The notes under the pieces were generated by a model. It worked only from the letters and a program-made list of their open reading frames with translations, was not told the origin of the DNA and made no database searches. Made by a program: the position numbers and the translations under genes. A DNA stretch of 64,000 nucleotides from Vibrio pomeroyi (GTDB lineage: Bacteria; Pseudomonadota; Gammaproteobacteria; Enterobacterales; Vibrionaceae), in NCBI RefSeq assembly GCF_024347595.1, contig NZ_AP025506.1, forward strand, positions 2,480,001 through 2,544,000, in the 5' to 3' direction. Position 1 is the first letter of the stretch. The number at the start of each line of letters is the position of its first letter. Positions 8,451 to 17,338 of the stretch are shown here, piece by piece.

Positions 8451-9518
8451 TTAAATAATCGGCTTTTGACCGCGTTCAATCAGCTTCATCAACACGCTGT
8501 CTGCAGATTTACCTGCCACGCCAGCTAATTTGTCTGACAGCTTTTTCTTCTGTACGTAGTGAATCGCCAGAACCGTCTTGTCTTTGCATGCTTCAACAAC
8601 TAAGTCATCAGAAGTACGGATCTCATCCACCAGCCCAAGTTCATGTGCTTGTGTACCAAACCAATGCTCACCCGTTGCAACCTTATCAAGGTCTAGCGCT
8701 GGGCGGTGATCACGAATGAAGTCTTTGAATAGACCATGTGTCTCTTCTAGCTCTTCTTTGAACTTCTCACGAGCTTTATCGCTGTTCTCACCAAACATGG
8801 TTAGAGTGCGCTTATACTCACCCGCAGTTAACTGTTCAAACTCAATGTCGTGCTTTTTAAGCAATTTGTTGAAGTTTGGCAGTTGAGCAATAACACCAAT
8901 AGAGCCAACGATAGCGAAAGGTGCTGACACAATTTTGTCTGCGATACATGCCATCATGTAACCGCCACTTGCTGCTACTTTGTCTACCGAGATAGTCAAA
9001 GGCAAACCTGCTGCTTTAATACGATCAAGTTGAGAAGACGCCAAACCATAGCCGTGAACCATGCCACCGCCAGATTCAAGCTTAAGCAATACTTCATCGC
9101 CTTCACGAGCCACAGCCAGAACCGCCGTTACCTCTTCACGTAATGAAGCCACTTCTTTCGCATCAATGCTGCCATTAAAATCAAGAACGAATAGGTGTGG
9201 CTCTCGCTTGCTGTCAAGCTCACCCTCTTTCGCTGCTTTCTTCACTTCTTTACCGCGTGATTTTACTTTCTCTTTTTCCGCTTTCTTTTCTGCTTTATCA
9301 CGGACTTTGATGAAAGCATCATCGTGTAGATGGTGCTCTAATTGTTCGATTGTCTGTTTATGGTGTTCAGATAGGTTCGTGATTTCCAGCTCACCTTTAA
9401 TCGCGCTTGATTTTCCACCCACAGATTTAGCAATGACTAAAATTGCAATGATGGCGATTACAACGGTCGCAATCTTGGCTAAAAACAAGCCGTAGTCCAA
9501 CAAAAATTCCAATGTCAT
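8451..9518 (-). CDS. sohB: Inner-membrane S49 peptidase SohB
   Basis: A 355-aa member of the SohB/signal peptide peptidase A family (E. coli SohB is 349 aa). An N-terminal membrane segment spans about residues 10-30 (LFLAKIATVVIAIIAILVIA); a charged, lysine/glutamate-rich linker (70-105) leads to the protease domain. The catalytic dyad is visible as Ser184 in VAASGGY and Lys236 in TAGEYKRT. It probably degrades membrane-associated peptides in the periplasm, though E. coli SohB substrates are not well known. It is divergent from yciK, the same arrangement as in E. coli. Confidence 0.95.
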   Translation of the reverse strand: MTLEFLLDYGLFLAKIATVVIAIIAILVIAKSVGGKSSAIKGELEITNLSEHHKQTIEQLEHHLHDDAFIKVRDKAEKKAEKEKVKSRGKEVKKAAKEGELDSKREPHLFVLDFNGSIDAKEVASLREEVTAVLAVAREGDEVLLKLESGGGMVHGYGLASSQLDRIKAAGLPLTISVDKVAASGGYMMACIADKIVSAPFAIVGSIGVIAQLPNFNKLLKKHDIEFEQLTAGEYKRTLTMFGENSDKAREKFKEELEETHGLFKDFIRDHRPALDLDKVATGEHWFGTQAHELGLVDEIRTSDDLVVEACKDKTVLAIHYVQKKKLSDKLAGVAGKSADSVLMKLIERGQKPII

Positions 9519-9655
9519 ATCCCCTATTGTATGAATTAGTGTATTGTAACCATCTTGTCACGATTACCAAGAATTTCTCATCATTCCTGCGGTTATCTGT
9601 GTGATTAAACATCAATGGAATGACGAACATAATAAAAGAAAGAAGGATAAGCACA

Positions 9656-10396
9656 GTGGATTACCCAATCTCTACAGATGCCCTCAAAGATAAAGTAATT
9701 TTGGTTACAGGTGCCGGTGCTGGCATTGGTCGCCAAGCCGCACTAAGCTTCGCTCAACATGGCGCAACTGTCATTCTGTTAGGCCGCAATGTAAAAAACC
9801 TAGAATTCATTTACGATGAAATCGAAAGCGCTGGTTACCCGCAGCCTGCAATTATCCCATTGGATTTAAAAGGTGCGACAAAACAGAACTACATTGATAT
9901 GGCTGAAACCATTGAATCGCAGTTTGGTCGTTTAGATGGTCTACTTCATAACGCTGGCGTTTTAGGTACGCTGAGCCCGTTTGAGCAGATTGATGAAGAA
10001 ACCTTTGATGATGTTATGCAGATCAATGTGAAGTCTGAGTTCTTGATGACTCAAGCACTTTTACCTGCACTTAAGAAAGCGGAAGCGGGTCGTATCGTAT
10101 TCACCTCTTCTACCGTTGGTCACTCTGGCCGTGCATTCTGGGGCACTTACGCGATTTCTAAGTTTGCTACCGAAGGTATGATGCAGATCTTAGCGGATGA
10201 GCTTGAAGACACAAACATCCGTGTTAACGCGATCAATCCAGGCGGCACGCAAACACGTATGCGTGCAAAAGCGTACCCAGGTGAAGATGCTAACAAGCTG
10301 AAAACGCCACTGGACATCATCCCACTGTACCTACACTTAATGAACCCAAGTGTGACAGACATTAATGGCCAATGTATCGACGCTCAACCTAAGTAG
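9656..10396 (+). CDS. yciK: YciK family short-chain oxidoreductase
   Basis: A 246-aa Rossmann-fold dehydrogenase/reductase. The NAD(P) site TGAGAGIGR is near residues 17-25, the HNAG motif follows in the middle, and the catalytic Ser ... Tyr-x-x-x-Lys is in SSTVGHSG then YAISK. E. coli YciK has no settled substrate. I start it at a GTG (9656): AAGAAGGA lies eight bases upstream and related proteins begin about there (xDYP...LKDKVILVTG). A longer reading from ATG 9620 adds 12 residues without a family match. It is divergent from sohB and ends with a terminator at 10420-10446. Confidence 0.9.
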   Translation: MDYPISTDALKDKVILVTGAGAGIGRQAALSFAQHGATVILLGRNVKNLEFIYDEIESAGYPQPAIIPLDLKGATKQNYIDMAETIESQFGRLDGLLHNAGVLGTLSPFEQIDEETFDDVMQINVKSEFLMTQALLPALKKAEAGRIVFTSSTVGHSGRAFWGTYAISKFATEGMMQILADELEDTNIRVNAINPGGTQTRMRAKAYPGEDANKLKTPLDIIPLYLHLMNPSVTDINGQCIDAQPK

Positions 10397-10419
10397 TTGA
10401 TATTATAACCAATCGTAAA

Positions 10420-10446
10420 AAGTCGCTTTAATAGCGGCTTTTTTTT
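10420..10446 (+). terminator. Terminator after yciK
   Basis: Stem AAGTCGC / GCGGCTT (one G-U pair) followed by eight T residues. Confidence 0.8.
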
Positions 10447-10525
10447 GTATCTAAATCAATCTACTAGCACTTACTTCTGCTAATTTTCATCATTTTGCTT
10501 TGCATCTTTTTCATTGTTAAATATA

Positions 10526-10541
10526 CTGTATAAATATACAG
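10526..10541 (+). promoter_or_regulatory. LexA box of imuA-imuB-dnaE2
   Basis: CTGTATAAATATACAG is a perfect CTGT-N8-ACAG SOS box with an AT-rich centre, ending 10 bases before the imuA ATG. The right half merges with AGG, the likely ribosome site, so bound LexA would sit over the start of the transcript. Confidence 0.9.
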
Positions 10542-10551
10542 GTATTTAATT

Positions 10552-11259
10552 ATGCATGAACTCATAAAAAACTTACAAGACCGCCAGCTAATCTGGAAAG
10601 GGCTGCAATCAACAACGCAAGGAAGTACCACTTCGACAGGCTATCCGCAATTGGATAAACAGCTTGATGGTGGCTTTCCTACACACGGCGTTATTGAAGT
10701 TGAATCACAACAAGGGATTGGCGAACTGCGCCTGCTTACGCCCTATTTAGCTCAGCAAAACTCACAGAAGCTAGCCATATTCATTAACCCGCCAGGGAAG
10801 ATCTGTGCCGAGTTTTTTAGCAGCCAAGGGATTGAGCTCAATAACATCTTGGTGATTGAGCCTCAACGCGATCTCGATGCCTTGTGGGCTGCTGAACAAT
10901 GCCTCAAAAGCGGTGCTTGTCATTCAGTATTGTTATGGGGAGCCGATCTCGAAATCCACCAAACCAAACGCCTACAAGCCGCAAGTGAAACGGGCAAGTG
11001 CCTGCAATTTCACTTTAAAACCACCAGCCATAATCAATTATCCCTGCCCGTTTCTTTAAGCATGAAACTCTCTTCTCACGCGCAGGGTTTAAAGGTTGAG
11101 GTGACTAAGAGAAAAGGCAGTTGGTCGTATGGCAGCTTTATTCTCGATATGACCCACAATTGGCCGTTACTGACAGAGAAAGTCATCAGCACCGACAGTT
11201 CACATCACGGTCTGTCAGGTAATACTGTGTTGGCCTTTCCTATTGCGAAGCAAGGTTAG
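10552..11259 (+). CDS. imuA: Translesion synthesis accessory protein ImuA
   Basis: A 235-aa RecA/SulA-like protein, first gene of the SOS mutasome. It shows GYPQLDKQLDGGFPTHGVIEV near residues 25-45, the ImuA counterpart of the RecA core start (LD..L.GG.P.G...E). ImuA supports mutagenic bypass by ImuB and DnaE2 (ImuC), studied in Caulobacter, Pseudomonas and Mycobacterium (as ImuA'). The upstream LexA box makes SOS control highly likely. The stop codon is three bases before imuB, so the two are translationally close. Confidence 0.9.
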   Translation: MHELIKNLQDRQLIWKGLQSTTQGSTTSTGYPQLDKQLDGGFPTHGVIEVESQQGIGELRLLTPYLAQQNSQKLAIFINPPGKICAEFFSSQGIELNNILVIEPQRDLDALWAAEQCLKSGACHSVLLWGADLEIHQTKRLQAASETGKCLQFHFKTTSHNQLSLPVSLSMKLSSHAQGLKVEVTKRKGSWSYGSFILDMTHNWPLLTEKVISTDSSHHGLSGNTVLAFPIAKQG

Positions 11260-11262
11260 CGC

Positions 11263-12735
11263 ATGCTGTGGCTTTATCTGCACTTTCCATCTCTGCAGTT
11301 AGATACTTTATTTAACTCTAATGAATTGGGTTCGAACGAAGAATCACATGAGCAACCTATTATCATCGTGGATGAAAAAGATCATCGTGTACTGCAAGCT
11401 AATCAAGCCGCGCTGGACTCAGGCATTACACTGGACATGGGGCTAGGGTCTGCGGCGGCGCTTTGCCATCACTTACACGTCCACCCTTACAGTATTGAGC
11501 TAGAGAAAAATAAGCTGAAAGAGATAGCTCAATGGGCGTATCTGGTCACTTCTGATATGGCGTTATTGCCGCCTAATGGTTTGTTGATTAAAGCCTCTAA
11601 CATGTTGTCACTTTACGACGGACTAGATAATTACTGGCATGAACTCAAAAATCATTTAGAAGCACTCAACATCCAGTTCAGCTTTGCGACGGGTTATTCG
11701 CCGCTTTCTGCGATCCTTTTGGGCAAACAAGCGATCAACCAAGCAACGAACAATGTTCAACACATGAAGACTTGGGTTAACCAACAAGCTCTGAGTTCTA
11801 GTGAGCTACCGCCTAAGCAAGTTGAACGCCTGAACCGTGTCGGCATTAATATCGTTGAAGACCTATTGAAACTGCCTTTGCAAGAAGTCGCACGTCGCTT
11901 TGATATCGACTTGGTGAATTATGTTGGTCGCCTTAATGGGCAGTTCAAGCACCCAATTGATTTTTATCATCCACCAGAAAGCTTCCAGCAATATCTGGAG
12001 CTGCTGTTTGATATTGAAAATATTCTATTTATCGAAAAGCCACTGCTGAAATTATTGAATCAACTGGAATGCTTTTTGAAGCTACGTGACAGAGTGGCGT
12101 TTGAGTTAACGCTGACTCTGCATCTAAGAGATAGAGACGATCATCATGTCTCTTTCTATTCAGCGCAGGGCGATTATCTTGCCAGCAAATGGGCGAACCT
12201 AACGCATCTCACCTTAGAGTCACTGAAGATCATAGCCCCCGTTCAAGGACTCACTCTCTCGTTAACTCGTCATGGTGAGCCTCAAATGGCCTACCATGAT
12301 CTTTTTGATGGCAATACCGGAACGCTTGCTGCACTAGACCTACTTTCACTGTTACAAGCAAAGCTTGGGCAGGCCTGTATTCAAACGCCGAAAATACAGC
12401 AAGATCCTAGGCCAGAGAAAGCCAATCAATATTCGCTACCAACACTAAGTCATACGGCGAAAAAGGGGCTAGCTCCACAAGAACTCAATCAACAAACCAC
12501 AGCAACGAACAGCATTAACCAACAGCGACTCAGGCCCAGTATTTTACTGCCAGAACCTGAAGCATTAACCGAGAACGTTACCTTATCTCAGGGGCCTGAG
12601 CGTATCGTTTCTGGGTGGTGGGATGGCGAAAAAATCATTCGAGACTACTTTATTGCTCACAGTGAAAACGGTCGATGGCTATGGGTGTTCAGAACACCCG
12701 ATAAACAGTGGTTCTTACACGGCTTATTCAGCTAG
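11263..12735 (+). CDS. imuB: Y-family polymerase-like protein ImuB
   Basis: A 490-aa Y-family protein that bridges the beta clamp and DnaE2 in induced mutagenesis. The acidic polymerase residues are absent: the N-terminus reads LYLHFPSLQLD where DinB has DxD, and the usual S-x-DE motif is replaced by KASNMLSLYDG, as expected for catalytically inactive ImuB. A helix-hairpin-helix-like part is around VERLNRVGINIVEDLLKLP. The C-terminal tail holds QYSLP (residues 389-393), a possible clamp-binding peptide. Third operon gene dnaE2 starts 89 bases later. Confidence 0.93.
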   Translation: MLWLYLHFPSLQLDTLFNSNELGSNEESHEQPIIIVDEKDHRVLQANQAALDSGITLDMGLGSAAALCHHLHVHPYSIELEKNKLKEIAQWAYLVTSDMALLPPNGLLIKASNMLSLYDGLDNYWHELKNHLEALNIQFSFATGYSPLSAILLGKQAINQATNNVQHMKTWVNQQALSSSELPPKQVERLNRVGINIVEDLLKLPLQEVARRFDIDLVNYVGRLNGQFKHPIDFYHPPESFQQYLELLFDIENILFIEKPLLKLLNQLECFLKLRDRVAFELTLTLHLRDRDDHHVSFYSAQGDYLASKWANLTHLTLESLKIIAPVQGLTLSLTRHGEPQMAYHDLFDGNTGTLAALDLLSLLQAKLGQACIQTPKIQQDPRPEKANQYSLPTLSHTAKKGLAPQELNQQTTATNSINQQRLRPSILLPEPEALTENVTLSQGPERIVSGWWDGEKIIRDYFIAHSENGRWLWVFRTPDKQWFLHGLFS

Positions 12736-12824
12736 TTAATGTGGTAAGTAGTTATTGCGATTTGTCCCATTAAAACGCCCCTTTTCAATCATGTTCACTC
12801 GCAACGGTTAAGTGAGATTCCATT

Positions 12825-15800
12825 ATGTCTCAGCAATACTCAGAGCTTTTCTGTCAAAGTAATTACTCCTTTCTTGAGGGGGCTTCACACGCGGAAGAGC
12901 TAGTTTTACAGGCCGACTTTTTACGTTACAAAGCACTCGCTGTTACTGATGAATGCTCGGTCGCGGGCATCGTGAAGGTTCACTCTGCAATCAAGCAACA
13001 CAAGCTGTCGCTCAAACAAATTGTCGGGAGCATGTTTTGGCTAAATGAAGAGTGCCAAGTAGTATTGTTATGCCCAAACAGACAAGCCTATGCCGAGCTG
13101 TGCCGCATTATTACCAATGCGAGACGTCGTAGCAGCAAAGGACATTATCAGCTCTCTGAGTGGGATATCATGTCGGCTAAGCACTGCTTCATCCTGTGGC
13201 TACCGCAACAAAAAAATGAAGACGCACATTGGGGACAGTGGCTTTCTCAACATCATTCCGGTCGGTTGTGGATTGGCTTACAGCGACACCTAAAACAGAC
13301 CGATCAGCAATACACAGATTACTGCGTTGAGCTGTCAAAACATCACCATCTTCCGATCACTGCTTGTGGTGGCGTGTTGATGCACAATGCTAATCGCTTG
13401 CCCTTACAGCACTCACTCACCGCGATTAAATATCAAAAATCAGTGACCGAAGTTGGCAGTCACTTACTGGCGAATGCCGAGCGCTGTTTGCGAAGCATCA
13501 ATAAGCTCTCTCATATCTTCAAAGCTGAGTGGTTAGAAGAGAGCAACCGAATCTCTGAGCTGTGCGACTTTGATTTAGATAGCCTACGCTACGAATACCC
13601 AAGTGAGCTGATACCTCAAGGGGAGACACCCATGAGTTATCTGCGCATGTTGGTCGAGAAAGGAAAAAAGGCTCGCTTCCCACAAGGTGTCCCTCATGAC
13701 ATCCAACAGATCATAGATAAAGAACTAGGGCTGATTGGCGAGCTCGACTACCCTTTCTTTTTTCTCACGATTCACGACATCGTGATGTTTGCTAAAAGCC
13801 AAGGGATTCTTTACCAAGGTCGAGGGTCAGCGGCTAACTCCGTGGTCTGTTATTGCCTAGAGATCACCTCTGTCGACCCAAGACAAATCTCGGTGCTGTT
13901 TGAACGCTTCATCAGTAAAGAGCGTGACGAGCCGCCTGATATTGATGTCGATTTTGAACACGAACGCCGTGAGGAAGTCATCCAATACATCTATCAAAAA
14001 TACGGCCGAGAACGTGCTGCGCTTGCTGCTACGGTCATTTCTTATCGCTTCAAAAGCGCGGTAAGGGATGTCGGAAAAGCATTAGGGCTGCAAGAAACCC
14101 AGCTTGATTACTTCATTAAGAACACCAATCGCAGAGACAAAAGCCTAGGTTGGCAAGCTCAACTCACTCAATTGGGGCTGCAACCAGATTCTTTGAAAGG
14201 TCAGCAGTTTATCCATTTAGTGAATGAAATTATCGGCTTTCCACGTCATCTGTCTCAGCATGTGGGCGGCTTCGTGATCTCTTCTGGCCCTCTGTATGAA
14301 TTGGTTCCTGTCGAAAATGCGGCGATGCACGATCGCACCATTATTCAATGGGATAAGGATGATCTTGAAACCTTAGGGTTACTAAAAGTGGATGTGCTAG
14401 CACTGGGTATGCTGTCTGCAATTCGAAAATGTTTCGACCTGATCAAGCGTATTTATGGCCGCTCGTTAACGATCGCAGAGATCACTCGCCTTAAGGATGA
14501 TCCTCAGGTTTACGGCATGATTCAACGAGCAGACACGGTCGGTATATTCCAAATTGAATCACGCGCGCAAATGAGCATGCTACCAAGGCTTAAGCCGAGA
14601 ACTTATTACGACCTAGTGATTCAAATCGCGATCGTGCGCCCAGGGCCGATTCAAGGCGATATGGTTCATCCGTTCTTAAAGCGTCGCGATGGTATTGAGC
14701 CAATCAGCTACCCATCTAAGGATGTTGAATCGGTACTCTCGCGTACCTTAGGCGTGCCGATATTTCAAGAGCAAGTGATTAAGCTCGCGATGGTGGCCGC
14801 AGGTTTCACAGGGGGTGAAGCGGATCAGCTCAGACGCGCAATGGCCGCTTGGAAAAAAAATGGCAACGTCTTTAAGTTCAAAACCAAGCTCATCGAAGGC
14901 ATGCAAAAGCGAGGCTACGAAACCGAGTTTGCCGAACAGATTTTTAAACAGATATGTGGCTTTGGTGAATACGGTTTCCCTGAAAGCCATTCGGCTTCCT
15001 TTGCGGTATTAGCCTATTGTTCAGCTTGGTTGAAATGCTACTACCCAGAGTGCTTCTATGCTTCTTTGTTGAATAGCCAACCCATGGGCTTTTATAGTCC
15101 ATCGCAGTTGGTTCAAGATGCACAGCGACACAATGTGACGATACTTCCAGTATGTGTGAACGCTTCTCAAAACGACCACACGGTTGTCTCTCAACAGAAT
15201 GGTTTAGCGATTCGATTAGGGCTGCGACAAATCAAAGGTTTGAGTGAGCACGGTATCCAGAGCGTACTTGCCAATCGCCCGCATTCTGGTTATCGCCATC
15301 CTAGCCAAGTAAAACAGCTATCGATGAATAAGAAGGACATTGAGTTACTCGCATCAGCCAACGCGCTGCACAACGTTTCGGGAGACCGTTTCCAGACGCG
15401 CTGGGCGATAATGGATTCCGCTTCTGACCTACCTTTGTTTAGCCAAGTCTATGACGATACTAAAGATGGTCATGGCGAACACACACGGCATAAACCCAAT
15501 GAGATGCAGGATTTACTCGAGGACTTCACCAGTGTCGGGATTTCATTAAACAAGCACCCTATCACTTTGTTAGAAGAAGCAAATCGATTAGGTCGATTCA
15601 CTCATATGAAAGACTTGATACAGCAAAGACACAAATCCATGGTTACCGTTGTCGGGCTAGTTACAGGTAAGCAATCACCAGGTACTGCGGCAGGTGTCAC
15701 CTTTGTCACACTGGAAGACAGCACTGGCAATATCAATGTGGTGGTATGGGGAGCCACAGCGCGTGCTCAACAGCAAGCTTATCTCACAGCCAAGGCATTA

Positions 15801-15917
15801 AAGGTACAAGGAATATTAGAAAAAGAAGGTGAAGTTGTGCATGTGATTGCCGGGAAGCTCATCGATATTACCGATGAGATTGTTGGGTTGAAAACCAAAT
15901 CACGAGATTTTCATTAG
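12825..15917 (+). CDS. dnaE2: Error-prone DNA polymerase DnaE2 (ImuC)
   Basis: A 1030-aa C-family polymerase, the catalytic part of the ImuABC mutasome, replacing or joining the replicase at lesions. The N-terminal PHP domain begins YSELFCQSNYSFLEGASH and has LAVTDECS; the polymerase palm has PPDIDVDFEHERREEV with its acidic pair; GRGSAANS, YFIKNT and the fingers block KPRTYYDLV follow; an OB-fold region lies at the end (VTVVGLVTGKQSPG). The length is normal for DnaE2 and shorter than DnaE. The 89-base gap after imuB has no terminator and no second LexA box, so one transcript from the LexA-controlled promoter is likely. Confidence 0.96.
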   Translation: MSQQYSELFCQSNYSFLEGASHAEELVLQADFLRYKALAVTDECSVAGIVKVHSAIKQHKLSLKQIVGSMFWLNEECQVVLLCPNRQAYAELCRIITNARRRSSKGHYQLSEWDIMSAKHCFILWLPQQKNEDAHWGQWLSQHHSGRLWIGLQRHLKQTDQQYTDYCVELSKHHHLPITACGGVLMHNANRLPLQHSLTAIKYQKSVTEVGSHLLANAERCLRSINKLSHIFKAEWLEESNRISELCDFDLDSLRYEYPSELIPQGETPMSYLRMLVEKGKKARFPQGVPHDIQQIIDKELGLIGELDYPFFFLTIHDIVMFAKSQGILYQGRGSAANSVVCYCLEITSVDPRQISVLFERFISKERDEPPDIDVDFEHERREEVIQYIYQKYGRERAALAATVISYRFKSAVRDVGKALGLQETQLDYFIKNTNRRDKSLGWQAQLTQLGLQPDSLKGQQFIHLVNEIIGFPRHLSQHVGGFVISSGPLYELVPVENAAMHDRTIIQWDKDDLETLGLLKVDVLALGMLSAIRKCFDLIKRIYGRSLTIAEITRLKDDPQVYGMIQRADTVGIFQIESRAQMSMLPRLKPRTYYDLVIQIAIVRPGPIQGDMVHPFLKRRDGIEPISYPSKDVESVLSRTLGVPIFQEQVIKLAMVAAGFTGGEADQLRRAMAAWKKNGNVFKFKTKLIEGMQKRGYETEFAEQIFKQICGFGEYGFPESHSASFAVLAYCSAWLKCYYPECFYASLLNSQPMGFYSPSQLVQDAQRHNVTILPVCVNASQNDHTVVSQQNGLAIRLGLRQIKGLSEHGIQSVLANRPHSGYRHPSQVKQLSMNKKDIELLASANALHNVSGDRFQTRWAIMDSASDLPLFSQVYDDTKDGHGEHTRHKPNEMQDLLEDFTSVGISLNKHPITLLEEANRLGRFTHMKDLIQQRHKSMVTVVGLVTGKQSPGTAAGVTFVTLEDSTGNINVVVWGATARAQQQAYLTAKALKVQGILEKEGEVVHVIAGKLIDITDEIVGLKTKSRDFH

Positions 15918-15956
15918 CGACTCAAATCGCTTTCCCCCTAGAAACGCTAGAAACGA

Positions 15957-15982
15957 AAAAGGGAAGCATCTGCTTCCCTTCA
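15957..15982 (-). terminator. Terminator, better oriented for the minus strand
   Basis: Stem GGGAAGCA / TGCTTCCC with a two-base loop plus outer A/T pairs. Read on minus it ends CCCTTTTTCG, a good T run; on plus it ends CCCTTCATTTC, a poor one. It suits a transcript coming from cheV and the small ORF at 15998-16093, and may also stop dnaE2. Confidence 0.7.
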
Positions 15983-15997
15983 TTTCAAATTGTTGAG

Positions 15998-16093
15998 TTA
16001 TACCTCAACGTCAGCTTCCGTACGTCTTTTCTTAAATTCCCTATATAGTAATAAGCTCAAAGTCATAACGACTTTAGACGTTAACCATATCAT
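15998..16093 (-). CDS. Putative 31-aa membrane peptide downstream of cheV
   Basis: An open frame reading MIWLTSKVVMTLSLLLYR then EFKKRRTEADVEV and stop. One hydrophobic segment (residues 2-17) followed by a basic then acidic tail is the usual form of a small inner-membrane protein with the tail in the cytoplasm. An in-frame TAG lies four codons upstream, so the ATG is the only good start. No strong ribosome site is seen (AAGG about 13 bases upstream), which is a weakness. It is on the same strand as cheV, about 136 bases after it, and just before a terminator that points the same way. I do not recognise the family. Confidence 0.4.
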   Translation of the reverse strand: MIWLTSKVVMTLSLLLYREFKKRRTEADVEV

Positions 16094-16229
16094 TAAGAGG
16101 AACTACCTTAGATTGTGCATGAAAAGTTACGTTAGTAGTGGGCATATTTCGTGTCGATTAATATGCTGCATCAATATTAGCAAACGTTTTCTATCAGGTC
16201 ACTCAAAACAAACCGTACAGCAGTATTAA

Positions 16230-17171
16230 TTATAAAAGTTGACGCATTCGCTCTTGAGTCACTTCAACTAAGAGGTCCGGTTGGAACTTAGAAATAAAGC
16301 GGTTACACCCTACTTTCTCAACCATAGCCTCATTAAAACTTCCGCTTAATGAGGTATTTAGCGTAATAAACAGGTCATGCATTCTCGGGTCAGTGCGTAC
16401 TTCGTGAGTCAGTTTATAACCGTCCATTTCAGGCATTTCGGCATCGGTGATCATCAACAAAATCTCTTGATTGATGTCTTTACCTTCATCACACCACCCC
16501 TTAAGTAGGTTCAGTGCTTCTAAGCCATCACAACACTCAATAATGTTTAAACCAAGCTGAGACAAGGTACCTTTAATCTGGTTACGTGCGGTTGAAGAGT
16601 CATCAACGATAAGCACGTTTCGACCAATCATTTCGTTGGCTAACTGCTCATCTAACACACCTTCAGAGATCGACACATCGTAATCGATGATCTCTGCTAG
16701 CACTTTTTCAACATCGATGATCTCAACGATTTTGTGCTGCTCTTCTTCTTGAATATGCGTGATAGCCGTTAGGTAGTTTGCACGACCCGTGGTCTTTGGC
16801 GGCGGCTGGATTTCAGTCCAAGTTGTATTAACGATATTACGCACTTGCCCAACCAAGAAACCTTGTACGGTTCGGTTGTATTCAGTAATGATCAGGTTGC
16901 TCTCCTGAGCCTCTGCACGTGACGGTGGAAAGCCAATCGCACTGCGCAGATCAATCACAGGCACCGATTCACCACGTAAAGAAGCAACACCGGTAATGTG
17001 GTGGTGAGAGCCCGGTAAGCGAGTAAGTACAGGCACTTTTAGGACTTCTTTCACTTTAAATACGTTAATCGCAAATAGTTGACGACTATTTAAGCTGAAT
17101 AATAAGAGTTCCAGACGGTTTTCACCGACTAGCTTGGTTCTCTGATCAACCGAATTTAAAACGCCAGACAT
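16230..17171 (-). CDS. cheV: Chemotaxis coupling protein CheV
   Basis: A 313-aa fusion of a CheW-like domain (about residues 15-165, with ITGVASLRGESVPVIDLR) and a receiver domain (about 185-313). The acidic pair is DD190-191, the phospho-acceptor is Asp243 in ITDAEMPEMDG, and the conserved K is in FISKFQPD. CheV links chemoreceptors to CheA and tunes signalling through phosphorylation. The ATG at 17171 is chosen because AAGGTG lies six bases upstream and the family starts MxGVL; an upstream ATG would add six residues. It is unlinked to a che cluster here. There is no hairpin directly after it; the next terminator is at 15957-15982, after a small ORF. Confidence 0.94.
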   Translation of the reverse strand: MSGVLNSVDQRTKLVGENRLELLLFSLNSRQLFAINVFKVKEVLKVPVLTRLPGSHHHITGVASLRGESVPVIDLRSAIGFPPSRAEAQESNLIITEYNRTVQGFLVGQVRNIVNTTWTEIQPPPKTTGRANYLTAITHIQEEEQHKIVEIIDVEKVLAEIIDYDVSISEGVLDEQLANEMIGRNVLIVDDSSTARNQIKGTLSQLGLNIIECCDGLEALNLLKGWCDEGKDINQEILLMITDAEMPEMDGYKLTHEVRTDPRMHDLFITLNTSLSGSFNEAMVEKVGCNRFISKFQPDLLVEVTQERMRQLL

Positions 17172-17338
17172 ACAACACCTTAGTGACAAATAATAACTGT
17201 GGCTACAATAGCCTACTTCAATGGGTTAAAGCAAAGCGCTAATGCACAGAATGCTTAAACTAAGTACAACAAATGATGTTATACAAAGCTTAAGTACATG
17301 GAAAGATTTGGGGTAAGGCTAAAAGAAGAGAAAAAGAG

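Noticed and set aside
16021..16229. Plus-strand frame after dnaE2
   Set aside because: Opposite to the better small ORF and without a ribosome site or family features.
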